Source: Terriglobia bacterium (GTDB lineage: Bacteria; Acidobacteriota; Terriglobia; Bryobacterales; Bryobacteraceae). Taken from it: a DNA stretch of 64,000 nucleotides. Each line of letters starts with the position of its first letter. Position 1 is the stretch's first letter. Both the position numbers and the translations under genes were made by a program. Shown in pieces: positions 54,044 to 63,801 of the stretch. Below the pieces are notes generated by a model, which was not told the DNA's origin, made no database searches, and saw only the letters and a list, made by a program, of their open reading frames with translations. The stretch is from the NCBI GenBank assembly GCA_020073305.1, contig JAIQFK010000034.1, forward strand, positions 1 through 64,000, given 5' to 3'.

Positions 54044-55549
54044 CTACGCCGGCCCGCGCCAGAACCGGGCCTGGTACACGGTGGGCAGCACAGCGTCCTG
54101 CTCGCCGCGCACAAAGCTCCGCACCAATTCCGTCCGCGACCAGTGGCCGCCACTGAGCATTCGCGACAGCTCGTCGCTGGCGAACTGTTCCCACGCGTAT
54201 GCCTGTCCCCAGGGAAAACAGGTCACCTCGACGGCGCGGAGCGGCAGTCCTTCACGCAAGCCCGCGTCGATCTGGTTCCGCAGCCATTCGAAAAAGCGCA
54301 GCTTCTCCAGGATCTCCTCGCGCGGATGCCGGCGAATCACCAGGCCCGGAAAATCCGGTACGTCCTGCCGCAGGGTGTGGACGAAGCCGTGGCCTTCCAC
54401 CAGGATTTCGATCTCCAGTTCGAGCATTCGCTCGAGCGTGCTGATCCATTTGCGGCTGTCCACATCCGGATTGGGCGCCGAGAAGTAAGTTCCCATGAAG
54501 GTATCGCCGGCGATCAGCAGCTTCTCCTGGCGATCGTAGAGCACGATGTGGTCATCGCAATGGCCAGGAGCGGCGATCACTTCGAGCGTGCTTGTGGCGC
54601 CGGCCATTTCGCTCTCCAGAACGGTGTACGGCTCGACGAGCGGCGGCGGCTGTCCGATCATCCAGCGGCGAATCCGCGGCAGCAAGGGCGGCGAGCGCAA
54701 CACGGCGGCAGTTGCGGCTCCCACATAGATGGGAGCGCCGGCGCGCACGCTCAACCAGTTGAGATTGCAGGAGTGCTCCTCGTGATGGTGCGTCGCGGCG
54801 ATGGCGCGGACGCCGCCTTTCGGCAGGCGCCTCAAATGGTGTTCGAGCGCCCGGCGCATTCGCGTCGATCCCGGATCAATCGCTATGCCGTCGTAGAGAA
54901 TCATGAGGAACTGCTCGCCGAACATCAGGCTTACCAGGTCGCAGGTGAACGAATTCAAGAAGACCAGAGACAGTTTCCCATCCAGCAGTTCGACGCGGCG
55001 GCCATGCGTTCGCCAGAGCAGGGCAATATGTCGCGCGATCGACCGCGTAAGCGCGGCCACGCTGAGAGGAAAATGCATCAGGAAGCCAATCGTGTAGCAA
55101 GTCCAGAAAGGGGCCAGCCCGGTGCGGCGGCGAACCTCACGGGGCCGGAACGCGTGGCAGGCGCCGCCGCGGCACTTGCTGAGCGCGTAACGGTTGGCCG
55201 CCACCAGCCGGTACACCAGACGGCCAATCCAGCGGAACGGCGGCACGGCGCCCACCGCGCCGATCATCCAGGTGAATGGGGAAAGGCGAGCCAGCCGGGC
55301 CACCGCGTCCCAGCCGGTGAGCACACGCTCGTCCGGCGTGACGACATGCAGCTCCTGAAGACAACGATCAATGGCGAGCGCCGGGTGCGGCGCGATGGTT
55401 TCCGGGTGGATCCCAAGGCATTCCGTCCTGCCGCCGCGATCGAGCAGCCGCAGCCAGGAGACGCCTGCCTGGCAGATTTCGCACTGATCGTCGTAAAAGA
55501 CTTTGAACTTCGGCGTGTTGGTCAGTTGGCTCTCGCCAGTTCCTTCCAC
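54044..55549 (-). CDS. DCC (DUF393) thiol oxidoreductase-like domain fused to a metallo-beta-lactamase domain
   Basis: 501 aa from a GTG at 55549 (AGGGG five bases upstream), chosen because the DUF393 motif starts right after it. Residues about 15-130: [22 protein letters not shown] with the redox pair C-x2-C and [11 protein letters not shown] near the end of the domain. Residues about 220-480: MBL fold with THHHEEHS (about 252), APGHCDDH and GDTFMGTY zinc ligands, a glyoxalase-II/Rnase-like layout. The gene overlaps the ald stop by 28 bp, so both are one transcript. Activity is probably hydrolytic plus disulfide chemistry; substrate unknown. Confidence 0.8.
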   Translation of the reverse strand: MEGTGESQLTNTPKFKVFYDDQCEICQAGVSWLRLLDRGGRTECLGIHPETIAPHPALAIDRCLQELHVVTPDERVLTGWDAVARLARLSPFTWMIGAVGAVPPFRWIGRLVYRLVAANRYALSKCRGGACHAFRPREVRRRTGLAPFWTCYTIGFLMHFPLSVAALTRSIARHIALLWRTHGRRVELLDGKLSLVFLNSFTCDLVSLMFGEQFLMILYDGIAIDPGSTRMRRALEHHLRRLPKGGVRAIAATHHHEEHSCNLNWLSVRAGAPIYVGAATAAVLRSPPLLPRIRRWMIGQPPPLVEPYTVLESEMAGATSTLEVIAAPGHCDDHIVLYDRQEKLLIAGDTFMGTYFSAPNPDVDSRKWISTLERMLELEIEILVEGHGFVHTLRQDVPDFPGLVIRRHPREEILEKLRFFEWLRNQIDAGLREGLPLRAVEVTCFPWGQAYAWEQFASDELSRMLSGGHWSRTELVRSFVRGEQDAVLPTVYQARFWRGPA

Positions 55550-56634
55550 GCGCGCCCCTGTGATTCTGCGACGCCGGCATGCGTGACGTTGCCTTTGTAG
55601 GTATTCACTCCCTCGCGCAGCGCCGGATGATGGTCGCAGGCGCGCTCCAGGCCGTGATTCGCCAGCTCCAGCAAATAAGGGAACGTGGCGTTGGTCAGCG
55701 CAAAGGTCGCGGTGTGCGGCACCGCGGCTGGCATATTCGAAACGCAATAGTGCAGCACGCCGTCGACGAAGTAGACGGGCTCGGTGTGCGTGGTTGCGTG
55801 CGAGGTTTCGAAGCAGCCTCCCTGATCGATCGCCACGTCGACCACCACCGCGCCGCGCTTCATGTTAGCGATCATCTGCCGGCGAACGATCTTGGGCGCC
55901 GCTGCGCCGGGGATGAGCACCGCGCCGATCACCAGGTCCGCGAGCTTCAAGGTTTCGCTAATAGTGAATACGTTCGAAGCCAGGGTCACAACCTGCTGAT
56001 TGAAAATATCGTCCAGCTCGCGCAGCCGGTTCAGACTGCGGTCGATGATGGTGACGTGCGCGCCCATTCCTACCGCGATTTTCGCGGCGTTGGTGCCGAC
56101 GACGCCGCCGCCCAGGATCACGATGTTGGCCGGAGCCACACCGGGCACGCCTCCCAGAAGAACGCCGCGGCCTCCGTTGGGCGCTTCCAGATATTGCGCG
56201 CCAACCTGCACGGCCATGCGCCCCGCCACCTCGCTCATGGGAGTCAGCAGCGGTAGCGACCCGTCGCGCTCGCGAATCGTCTCGTAAGCCACGCCGCTCA
56301 CCTGCGAGTCGAGCAGCCGGTTGGTCAGTTCCGGCAGAGGCGCCAAATGCAGATAGGTGAACAGAATCAGGTCCGGCCGCAGGTAGCCGTATTCGGAGGA
56401 CTGCGGCTCTTTGACTTTCACCACCAGGTCGGCCTTGCGCCAGACGTCTGCGGCCATCGGCGCAATTCCGGCGCCGGCCTGCATGTATTCTTTGTCGGTA
56501 ATGGCGCTGCCCTCACCCGCCCGCGTTTCCACCAGTACCTCATGGCCGCTTTCCTTCAGCGCTACCACGCCGCTTGGTACCAGGCCCACGCGGGTTTCGT
56601 GGTCCTTAACCTCTTTAGGCACGCCAATAATCAT
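55522..56634 (-). CDS. ald: Alanine dehydrogenase
   Basis: 370 aa, the normal length. [22 protein letters not shown], the catalytic Lys/His region ([16 protein letters not shown]), NAD-binding [26 protein letters not shown] and [18 protein letters not shown] are hallmarks. It interconverts alanine and pyruvate plus ammonia with NAD in the cytoplasm. The coupled downstream DCC/MBL gene is unusual. Two 12-bp direct repeats lie upstream of its start. Confidence 0.97.
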   Translation of the reverse strand: MIIGVPKEVKDHETRVGLVPSGVVALKESGHEVLVETRAGEGSAITDKEYMQAGAGIAPMAADVWRKADLVVKVKEPQSSEYGYLRPDLILFTYLHLAPLPELTNRLLDSQVSGVAYETIRERDGSLPLLTPMSEVAGRMAVQVGAQYLEAPNGGRGVLLGGVPGVAPANIVILGGGVVGTNAAKIAVGMGAHVTIIDRSLNRLRELDDIFNQQVVTLASNVFTISETLKLADLVIGAVLIPGAAAPKIVRRQMIANMKRGAVVVDVAIDQGGCFETSHATTHTEPVYFVDGVLHYCVSNMPAAVPHTATFALTNATFPYLLELANHGLERACDHHPALREGVNTYKGNVTHAGVAESQGRAWKELARAN

Positions 56635-56695
56635 GCCCGTATCTTAACAAGCCTCGCATCCAGCCATCGTGCCGGGTTTGTATTTACGAAAGATA

Positions 56696-56755
56696 ATATT
56701 GACGCGTTGCAAATCTTACGACAGCATCGTAGACAGGAAGTCTATATTGACGCGT
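56696..56755. repeat. Two 12-bp direct repeats ATATTGACGCGT between ald and the divergent gene
   Basis: The sequence ATATTGACGCGT occurs at 56696-56707 and again at 56744-56755 in the same orientation, 48 bp apart (start to start). Each contains the palindrome ACGCGT. The location upstream of ald (start 56634) and of the divergent gene at 56789 suggests paired activator or repressor half-sites. Confidence 0.6.
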
Positions 56756-56788
56756 GAAGTGATGTTCTGGTACAGGGCAGTCTGAGCG

Positions 56789-57460
56789 ATGTTCGAACAC
56801 AAGCCCAACCCGGCCGGGAATGACGAATCCACTCAACCCACCAGAGTGGTAGCGATCACTGCGAAAAGCCACATTCTGGAAATTTGGCACATCCAGCGGA
56901 TTCGGACCGTCTACAAAGAATGTCACGTGGAGTTGCCCAAAGAACTCCGCACCCGCGTGATCAATGGTTCTCGCCAGCGGTACAACGTCTATCGCCGTCA
57001 AGTGGCCCATCAGGAATGGGGCCACTATCTCATTCGCAGATATCAGGCCACACGAATCGTGCCCTTCATGCCCTCTTTCGGCCTGAGCATGTTGATTCCC
57101 GGCACTCTGCTGGCTGCTGGAACCGCGAACCATGGAATCATGCAGGTGCCGCTCGGGTTGCTCATCTTGCAGAGCCTGCTGATCACAGTCGGCGGCATCA
57201 TGGTCGTTGGATCAGGTTGGCGAATTCTCCGGCGACTGCAACCCGGCAGCGACATAGCGCTCGAATCCTTGGGAGTCTCGGGTCACGCGCTCGGCTTCCC
57301 GAGTGGTGTGGCGGCGTCAGACGTGATCCCAGCCGGTTTCCGCGCGGGCCATTTCAAAGGCGCAATCGAAGTCGAAGGCGCCGCCGGTGAGTGGAAAGTG
57401 GTGGCCGAACACGAAGCGGATGGGGAGTTTCGCGCGCAACGCGCCGGTTCCACCGCTTAA
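56789..57460 (+). CDS. Hypothetical membrane protein
   Basis: 223 aa. A polar N-terminal half (KSHILEIWHIQRIRTVYKECHVELP ... QRYNVYRRQVAHQEWGHYLIRRYQATRI) is followed by two close TM helices (about 92-112 and 119-140: FGLSMLIPGTLLAAGT, LLILQSLLITVGGIMVVG) and a C-terminal tail (SGHALGFPSGVAASDVIPAGFRAGHFKGAIEVEGA). No domain is recognised. Its TAA and the TAA of the converging VWA gene share the palindrome TTAA (57457-57460). Confidence 0.6.
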   Translation: MFEHKPNPAGNDESTQPTRVVAITAKSHILEIWHIQRIRTVYKECHVELPKELRTRVINGSRQRYNVYRRQVAHQEWGHYLIRRYQATRIVPFMPSFGLSMLIPGTLLAAGTANHGIMQVPLGLLILQSLLITVGGIMVVGSGWRILRRLQPGSDIALESLGVSGHALGFPSGVAASDVIPAGFRAGHFKGAIEVEGAAGEWKVVAEHEADGEFRAQRAGSTA

Positions 57461-58698
57461 TGAATCGTCCGCGTCTTGCGGTTCATGTAATCCATCAACA
57501 AATATTGCCCCAGCGTGTAGGGCGTCGTGAAATACGCTTTGCCGCGGCAGATCTCCGTCACCTTCTGCACGAAGTTCACTAACCCATAATCGCTCGCCAG
57601 CATGAACGTGTTGATCAGGATGCCCTGCTTTTTGCAGCGGTTCACCTCTTCGAGCGTGCGGCTGATCACCAGTGGATCGAGGCCGAACGCGTTGCGGTAC
57701 ATCCGTCCGTCTTCGAGCGTGAGAGCCGAAGGCTTGCCATCCGTGATCATCACGATTTGCCGCATGTCCTTCTTTTCCTGCGCCAGCAGGCGCTGCGCCA
57801 GAATCAGACCGTCGCGCGTATTGGTGTAATAAGGGCCCACCTGCACGCGCGCCAACTGGCTGATGGCCAGCTCCTCGGCGGTATCGTGAAACAGCACGCA
57901 GCGCAGGCTATCGCCGGGGTATTGCGTGCGAATCAAGTGCGCCAGCGCCAGCGCCACTTTCTTGGCGGGTGTGAAGCGGTCTTCCCCGTACAGGATCATG
58001 CTGTGGCTGCAATCGAGCATCAGCACCGTCGCGCACGAGCTTTGATACTCGCACTGGTGCACGTGCAGGTCCGAATAATCCATGTCGAGCGGCACCTTCG
58101 CACCCTCGCGGCGGATGGCGGAGAACAGCGTTTCGCTGACGTTGAGATTCAACGTATCGCCGAACTCATAGATCTTGGATGCGCCCGAAGCTTCAATGCC
58201 GGTCGCCAGATCGCGCGTATCGTGGCGGCCGAAACTGGATTTGCCCAGCGAGCCCAACAGATCTTTGAGCGTCTTGAACCCGAGAAAGTCGAGCGACTTG
58301 TCGGTGACTTCGAATTTTACTTTTCTGTCAGGACCGTTGCCGGCCTCGCCCGCACGCGGCGCTTGCTCCGGGTTCTGATCTTCTATGGTGATGTGGCCGT
58401 CGTCGATCAGCTTCTGCACCAGGCGATCCAGCAGTTGCTGGAGCTGTTCCTCCGAGAGATTCTTCAACTGTTCCATCATTTGCTGCAGATGGTCGTCGTC
58501 GAACATCTTGCCCTGTTCGAGCGCTTGCTGGATGGCGTTCTTGAGGTCTTCGAGCGTGTGCTCGTTCCACTCGCTGAAGGGCATGGACTGGGTGTTGAAT
58601 CCACTCTCCAGCAGAAAGTCGGAAAGAGCCTGTAGAAGATCTTCGGAATCGATGCCGAAATCTTCGCCGGTGTAGCGGGAATATTTGATCCACTTCAT
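57457..58698 (-). CDS. VWA-domain protein paired with the ChlI-like ATPase
   Basis: 413 aa. A long acidic/Gln-rich helical first third ([30 protein letters not shown]) leads to a VWA domain with MIDAS LDCSHSM (about 226) and [12 protein letters not shown]. This is the layout of CoxE/YehP- and ChlD-like VWA proteins that work as co-factors of MoxR or ChlI-type AAA rings for metal insertion or protein remodelling. Twelve bases separate it from the upstream AAA gene, so the two are co-transcribed. Cytoplasmic. Confidence 0.88.
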   Translation of the reverse strand: MKWIKYSRYTGEDFGIDSEDLLQALSDFLLESGFNTQSMPFSEWNEHTLEDLKNAIQQALEQGKMFDDDHLQQMMEQLKNLSEEQLQQLLDRLVQKLIDDGHITIEDQNPEQAPRAGEAGNGPDRKVKFEVTDKSLDFLGFKTLKDLLGSLGKSSFGRHDTRDLATGIEASGASKIYEFGDTLNLNVSETLFSAIRREGAKVPLDMDYSDLHVHQCEYQSSCATVLMLDCSHSMILYGEDRFTPAKKVALALAHLIRTQYPGDSLRCVLFHDTAEELAISQLARVQVGPYYTNTRDGLILAQRLLAQEKKDMRQIVMITDGKPSALTLEDGRMYRNAFGLDPLVISRTLEEVNRCKKQGILINTFMLASDYGLVNFVQKVTEICRGKAYFTTPYTLGQYLLMDYMNRKTRTIH

Positions 58699-58710
58699 GA
58701 GTGGCGTTCC

Positions 58711-60210
58711 CTAATTGTATTGACGCCGGTAACCGCGCGGCGGGTTGCCTTCTTCGCGCCCGCCGGCGGCCTCACGCCGCTTCTCTTCGGCGGCAAAACC
58801 GCGCTCTTCCGAACGGCTGATGCGCCGGTGTGCGTACAAGCCCTCGAGAACGAATTCGGCTGCCGCGGCGCGGACCGCGTCGGGCTCGCTGGCGCCTAAC
58901 CCCAGATTGCGCACCTTCTCCATCAGGCCCTGGATGGATGCCAGTTGCTTCACCATGGTGGCGGAATCCACACTGTCATCCAGCTTGAGCGAGCCGCCGA
59001 GATCGAACCACTGGACGATTTGCGCAACGTTCGCACCTTCGAAGTACTTGTCGTAGACTTTGCCGACGGACGAGCGGATCAGCTCGCGCGCCACGGCGTC
59101 GCCCCCCTTGAGTTCGCCCTCGTACTCGAGTTCCAATTTGCCGGTGATGGAGGGCAGGGCAGCGTAGATATCGACCACGCGCGGCACCGCCACCGGCTCC
59201 TTCGTCCGCAAGGCGCGCCGCTCGGCATTCGAGACGACATTCTCCAGCGCTGAAATCGGCAGGCGCTGCGACACGCCCGAGCGCTTGTCCACTTTCTTGT
59301 CCTCGCGCGCCACGAACGCCAGTTGCTCGATGATCTCGCGGATGTAAACAGGAACGTGCGTGCGGATCGGCGACGGTCGTTCCAGCCACGCTTCCTGCTC
59401 GGTGATCTGAAGGCCCTGATCGAGCGACGCCGGATAGTGCGTGCGAATCTCGCTGCCGATGCGGTCCTTGAGCGGCGTGATGATCTTGCCGCGCGCGGTG
59501 TAATCTTCCGGGTTGGCGGTGAAGACCAGCAGCAGATCGAGCGGCAGCCGGACCGGATAGCCTTTGATCTGCACGTCGCCTTCCTGCATGATGTTGAACA
59601 GTCCCACCTGAATTTTTCCCGCCAGATCCGGCAGCTCGTTGATGGCGAAGATGCCGCGATTCGCCCGGGGTACCAGGCCGTAGTGCACCGTCAGCTCGTC
59701 GGAGATATCGTGGCCGCGGCGCGCCGCTTTAATGGGATCGATGTCCCCGATCATGTCGGCGATCGTCACATCTGGCGTCGCGAGTTTCTCCACATAGCGC
59801 TGATCCGGCGATAGCCACGCAATAGGCGTCTCATCCCCGTGCTCCTCGATGAGATCACGGCATCGGCGGCAGATCGGCCGGTATGGGTTGTCGTGAATCT
59901 CGCACCCCGCAATGTGCGGCAGCGCCGGATCGAGCAGGGTCGTCAGCATACGGATCAGGCGCGTCTTGGCCTGGCCGCGCAGTCCCAGCAGAATGAAGTT
60001 GTGCCGCGACAGGACGGCGTTGACCACCTGCGGCACTACCGTGTCTTCATACCCGACAATGCCCGGGAACAGCGCCTCGCTGCGCTGCAGTTTACAGATC
60101 AGATTGCTGCGGAGCTCATCTTTGACGCTTCGCGCACCGATATGATCTTCGGAAAAATTGCTCTTCTTTAGTAAGCCAAGTGTGTGGGGAATTTCCCGAC
60201 TTTGGGCCAT
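58711..60210 (-). CDS. ChlI/MoxR-like AAA+ ATPase with zinc-binding insert
   Basis: 499 aa. Walker A GLRGQAKT (76-83), Walker B and sensor blocks AINELPDLAGKIQVGLFNIMQEGDVQIKGYPVRLPLDLLLVFTANPEDYTARG, and RIGSEIRTHYPASLDQG, as in magnesium chelatase subunit I/sigma-54-interacting ATPases. Distinctive: an insert with four possible zinc ligands (C103, H106, C114, C117: AGCEIH ... CRRC), and a long C-terminal extension (about 360-499). It forms hexamers working with the adjacent VWA protein; whether the target is a metal chelatase or another complex is unknown. Confidence 0.9.
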   Translation of the reverse strand: MAQSREIPHTLGLLKKSNFSEDHIGARSVKDELRSNLICKLQRSEALFPGIVGYEDTVVPQVVNAVLSRHNFILLGLRGQAKTRLIRMLTTLLDPALPHIAGCEIHDNPYRPICRRCRDLIEEHGDETPIAWLSPDQRYVEKLATPDVTIADMIGDIDPIKAARRGHDISDELTVHYGLVPRANRGIFAINELPDLAGKIQVGLFNIMQEGDVQIKGYPVRLPLDLLLVFTANPEDYTARGKIITPLKDRIGSEIRTHYPASLDQGLQITEQEAWLERPSPIRTHVPVYIREIIEQLAFVAREDKKVDKRSGVSQRLPISALENVVSNAERRALRTKEPVAVPRVVDIYAALPSITGKLELEYEGELKGGDAVARELIRSSVGKVYDKYFEGANVAQIVQWFDLGGSLKLDDSVDSATMVKQLASIQGLMEKVRNLGLGASEPDAVRAAAAEFVLEGLYAHRRISRSEERGFAAEEKRREAAGGREEGNPPRGYRRQYN

Positions 60211-60320
60211 GATGGAGTGTCCCGACCTTTACGGCGATTGTAACAGACGCGGAGCGCAACCATGCCACGGGTCTGATACGATCTCTGTAAACAAATGGAT
60301 GGCCGCCGCCGGAGGCTCTT

Positions 60321-61187
60321 ATGAATCTGGACAACAGAAGGCAATTCCTGAATCGGGTGGCGCGCGGCGTGACGGGACTGGCGGCGCTCGGCCGGGGCTC
60401 GCTCCATGCCAACCCGCTCGGCCTGCCCATTGGCCTCGAGCTGTACACAGTGCGCAACCAGCTGGAAAAAGACTTCGCCGGCACCATCAAGAAGGTGGCG
60501 GCCATTGGCTACAAAGAAGTGGAATTGTACGCGTTCCTGAAGAAACCGGCGGCGGAGATTCGCCGGACCCTGGCCGATAACGGGCTGGTCTGCCCCGTCG
60601 CCCACTACGACCTCACGCTCGAACCGCGCCTGGCGCAGGAAATCGACTACGCCCAGCAGCTCGGCCTCAAATACATGTTAGTGGCATGGCTTACGCCCGA
60701 GGAGCGCAAGTCGCTCGATCAGTACAAGCGCTACGCCGAGTTTTTCAACCGTGCTGGCGCCGAGACCAAGAAAGCGGGCATCCAGTTCGGCTACCACAAT
60801 CACAATTTCGAGTTCAAAACCTTCCATGGCGTGGTTGCGTTTGACGAGTTGCTCCGGCTCACCGATCCGCAACTGGTCAAGATCGAGCTGGACTGCTTCT
60901 GGATGACCTGGGCCGGACGAGATCCCGTCGAGTACATGAAGCGGGACCCTGGGCGCTATCCGATCCTGCACATCAAGGACCGGAAACCAGGCTACGGGCT
61001 GTCGACCGATGTGGACGACAAGCCGGGCCCCTTCATCGAAGTAGGCCACGGCATCATCAACTGGAAACCCATTTTTGCCGCCGCATCGGCTGGCGTGAAG
61101 CATTACTTTGTCGAGCAGGACTTCTGCGACCGGTCACCCTTCGAGAGCGCGCGCATGAGCTACGAATATCTGAAGGGTCTAAGCTGA
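60321..61187 (+). CDS. Sugar phosphate isomerase/epimerase-like TIM-barrel protein
   Basis: 288 aa. The N-terminus NRRQFLNRVARGVTGLAALG resembles a Tat-type leader, suggesting export. The AP_endonuc_2/xylose isomerase-like barrel includes GLELYTVRNQLEKDFAGTI, GYKEVELYAFL, GYHNHNFEF, KIELDCFWMTWAG, LHIKDRK, and YFVEQDF, with Glu/Asp/His metal ligands. Members isomerise or cleave sugars; no substrate is indicated. GGAGG lies ten bases upstream of the ATG. It overlaps the next gene by one base (TGATG), forming an operon. Confidence 0.9.
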   Translation: MNLDNRRQFLNRVARGVTGLAALGRGSLHANPLGLPIGLELYTVRNQLEKDFAGTIKKVAAIGYKEVELYAFLKKPAAEIRRTLADNGLVCPVAHYDLTLEPRLAQEIDYAQQLGLKYMLVAWLTPEERKSLDQYKRYAEFFNRAGAETKKAGIQFGYHNHNFEFKTFHGVVAFDELLRLTDPQLVKIELDCFWMTWAGRDPVEYMKRDPGRYPILHIKDRKPGYGLSTDVDDKPGPFIEVGHGIINWKPIFAAASAGVKHYFVEQDFCDRSPFESARMSYEYLKGLS

Positions 61188-62323
61188 TGATGCTGCGGTT
61201 ATGGGTGCTGATGCTATCGGTGTCAGCGCTGGCTTCCAACATCGATCGTCCGCGCAAAGTAACCCTGATGCGTGTGCCCGCAGGCGGCATCCAGCCGCAG
61301 GTTGCGGTGGACGCGAAGGGCGCCATCCATATGCTTTTTTACCAGGGCGATCCGCAGCACGGGGATCTCTATTACGTACGCTCGAGCCATGGAGGCGCGG
61401 CGTTCTCCACGCCGTTGCGCGTCAATTCGGCGCCGGGCAGTGCTATTGCCGTAGGCAACATTCGCGGCGGACATCTTGCCATCGGCAAAAACGGGCGCGT
61501 GCACGTCGCCTGGAACGGGTCGCAAGGTGGACCGCAGGCGCCCATGTTGTACGCGCGCCTCAATGACGCCGGCTCCGCCTTCGAGCCCCAGCGCAATGTG
61601 ATCCAAAGTGCGTACGGACTCGATGGCGGCGGCGCCGTTGCAGCGGACGCCCTCGGCGATGTCTATGTTTTGTGGCATGCGCCCGAGCCAGGCAAGGAAG
61701 GGGAAGGGAACCGGCGCGTCTGGATGGCCCGTTCGCGCGATGACGGGAAAACATTTGAGCGCGAGAAAACCGCGTACGACCAACCCACGGGCGTTTGCGC
61801 CTGTTGCGGGCTGAACGCATTCGCCGATCGCTCCGGAACCTTGTACGTGCTCTATCGCTCCGCAACGGAGATGGTCCATCGCGACATGTACCTGCTGCTC
61901 TCCCGCGACAAGGGAGAGAGTTTTCAAGGCCAGGACATCTCAAAGTGGAATGTGGGCTACTGCGTCATGAGCAGCGAATCGTTTGTGGAGAGTCCCACGA
62001 GCGTCCTCGCTGCATGGGAAACCGAGAAGCAGGCCTATTTTGGACGGATCGATCCAGCTTCAGGAAAAATTTCCGCGCCGTTGCTAGCGCCAGGATCCGG
62101 CGAGAATCGCAAATATCCCGCCGTCGCCGCCAACGCCCAAGGCGAAACCCTCTTCGTATGGACGGAGGGCATGGGCTGGAAAAAAGGCGGCCGAGTCGCG
62201 TGGCAGATCTACGATAAATCCGGCGCACCCACGGCGGAGCACGGTACTGCCGACGGCGTCCCCGCCTGGAGCCTTGTCGCCGCCTTCCGCCGCCCCGATA
62301 ATTCATTCACCATCGTGTACTAG
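61187..62323 (+). CDS. Exported BNR-repeat/sialidase-like beta-propeller protein
   Basis: 378 aa with a signal peptide (LWVLMLSVSALASN). Asp-box-like repeats are visible: LYYVRSSHGGAAFSTPL, VWMARSRDDGKTFEREK and YLLLSRDKGESFQG, defining a six-bladed BNR/sialidase-like propeller. The CACCG motif (VCACCGLNAF, about 203-212) is an unusual Cys cluster that could bind metal. Sialidase catalytic Arg triad is not obvious, so it may be a binding protein. Translated with the isomerase-like gene (stop/start overlap TGATG). Confidence 0.82.
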   Translation: MMLRLWVLMLSVSALASNIDRPRKVTLMRVPAGGIQPQVAVDAKGAIHMLFYQGDPQHGDLYYVRSSHGGAAFSTPLRVNSAPGSAIAVGNIRGGHLAIGKNGRVHVAWNGSQGGPQAPMLYARLNDAGSAFEPQRNVIQSAYGLDGGGAVAADALGDVYVLWHAPEPGKEGEGNRRVWMARSRDDGKTFEREKTAYDQPTGVCACCGLNAFADRSGTLYVLYRSATEMVHRDMYLLLSRDKGESFQGQDISKWNVGYCVMSSESFVESPTSVLAAWETEKQAYFGRIDPASGKISAPLLAPGSGENRKYPAVAANAQGETLFVWTEGMGWKKGGRVAWQIYDKSGAPTAEHGTADGVPAWSLVAAFRRPDNSFTIVY

Positions 62324-62340
62324 GTGTTGTCCCCGTGTCC

Positions 62341-62357
62341 GCGATGCGCAGCATCGC
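62341..62357 (+). terminator. Stem-loop after the BNR gene
   Basis: GCGATGC (62341-62347), loop GCA, GCATCGC (62351-62357): seven perfect base pairs 18 bases after the stop codon. No T-run follows, so it may be a Rho-linked or mRNA-stabilising hairpin. A related sequence occurs near 48635-48655. Confidence 0.35.
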
Positions 62358-62434
62358 TCGGTGCCACGCGCCGACTGGTGTATACTGGCGGCTTCACGGA
62401 TACCCACCACAGCAGTCGCACGTAAGGGAGTCTC

Positions 62435-63796
62435 ATGTCCTCGACCACACGCCCGGATACAGCCGGCAAGGAAGTGCGCCTGAAGCGCGCCCTCACTCTG
62501 AGCGACCTGGTGCTCTACGGCGTGATCGTGCTGCAGCCTACCGCGCCCATGGCGGTGTTCGGCGTGATCAGCGAGCGCGGCCAAGGTCACGTGGTAACTA
62601 CCGTCCTCATCGCGTTGGTCGCCATGCTATTCACCGCCATCAGTTATGGGCGCATGGCGCGAGCCTATCCCAGCGCGGGCTCCGCGTTCACCTATGTCGG
62701 CCAGGAGATCAATCCAGCTCTCGGGTACATCACGGGCTGGAGCATGGTGATGGATTACATGCTCAATCCGCTCATCTGCATCAGTTGGTGCAGCACTGCC
62801 ACCATGGGCGTGGCACCCGGCCCTTTTTGGATGTGGGCCATCTTCTACTTTCTGATGTTCACCGGTCTCAACCTCCGCGGCGTGAAGACCTCGGCGCGCG
62901 TGAACGCAGCGCTGGCAGGCGCCATGGGATTGGTGGTGACCGTCTTTTTCGTCGTCGCGGCGCGCTACATCTTCGGACACCCTCACGACGGGGCCGGTTT
63001 TTTCACCAGACCCTTTTTTGATCCCGCGACGTTTAAAGTGGGCGCGGTTCTGGGTGGCACCTCCATTGCTGTCCTTACCTACATCGGCTTCGACGGCATC
63101 TCGACCCTCTCCGAGGAGGTGGAGAATCCGCGCCGCAATATTCTTCTCGCCACCGTACTCACCTGCATCGCGGTCGGCCTGCTCTCGGCCCTGGAATGCT
63201 ACGTCGCCCAACTGGTGTGGCCGGCTTCCGACCCGTTCCCCAAAGTCGAAACCGCCTACGTGGATGTTGCCGGACGTGCGGGCGGCGCGTTGCTATTCGG
63301 CATCGTGAACTTCACCCTGATTGTGGCTAACTTCGGCTCCGGGATGGCATCGCAACTCGGCGCGGCCCGGCTGCTCTACGGCATGGGACGCAGCAACGCG
63401 CTCCCCAAATCATTTTTCGGCGCCGTTGATCCCAAACGTCGTGTCCCGCGCAACAACGTCCTGTTCGTAGGCATCACCGCCCTGATCGGCACCTTCTTCA
63501 TCTCGTATAGCTTGGGTGCCGAGATGCTGAACTTCGGCGCGCTGATTGCCTTCATGGGTGTCAATGCCGCTTCCTTCATGCGCTATTACGTGCACGCCAC
63601 GGAAAAGAAGCTCATCAACCTGATTCCCCCAATCCTCGGATTTCTAGTCTGCCTGCTGCTCTGGTTGAACCTGAGCCTTCCCGCTCAGAAATGGGGCGGT
63701 CTCTGGATGCTAGTGGGAATCGCCTTCGGCTTCTGGAAAACGCGTGGATTCCGCGGCAAGTTGATCGATTTCGAGCTTCCGCCCGAAGAAGCGTAG
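62435..63796 (+). CDS. APC-superfamily amino acid permease
   Basis: 453 aa, twelve TM helices. LTLSDLVLYGVIVLQPTAPMAVFGVISE (TM1 substrate loop), SYGRMARAYPSAGSAFTYVGQEI, GFDGISTLSEEVENPRRNI (TM6-7 consensus), and GAARLLYGMGRSNALPKSFFG are standard for amino acid/polyamine/organocation transporters. It imports an amino acid or amine by proton or sodium symport; substrate unknown. AAGGGAG precedes the ATG. The 112-base gap upstream includes the stem-loop; it is probably monocistronic. Confidence 0.94.
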   Translation: MSSTTRPDTAGKEVRLKRALTLSDLVLYGVIVLQPTAPMAVFGVISERGQGHVVTTVLIALVAMLFTAISYGRMARAYPSAGSAFTYVGQEINPALGYITGWSMVMDYMLNPLICISWCSTATMGVAPGPFWMWAIFYFLMFTGLNLRGVKTSARVNAALAGAMGLVVTVFFVVAARYIFGHPHDGAGFFTRPFFDPATFKVGAVLGGTSIAVLTYIGFDGISTLSEEVENPRRNILLATVLTCIAVGLLSALECYVAQLVWPASDPFPKVETAYVDVAGRAGGALLFGIVNFTLIVANFGSGMASQLGAARLLYGMGRSNALPKSFFGAVDPKRRVPRNNVLFVGITALIGTFFISYSLGAEMLNFGALIAFMGVNAASFMRYYVHATEKKLINLIPPILGFLVCLLLWLNLSLPAQKWGGLWMLVGIAFGFWKTRGFRGKLIDFELPPEEA

Positions 63797-63801
63797 GACG
63801 A

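Noticed and set aside
54143-55600. A 485-codon plus-strand open frame opposite the DCC/MBL gene
   Set aside because: Composition typical of antisense shadows; minus strand carries the zinc and CxxC motifs.
57457-57460. Stop codons of two converging genes sharing TTAA
   Set aside because: A neat arrangement but explained by gene compaction.
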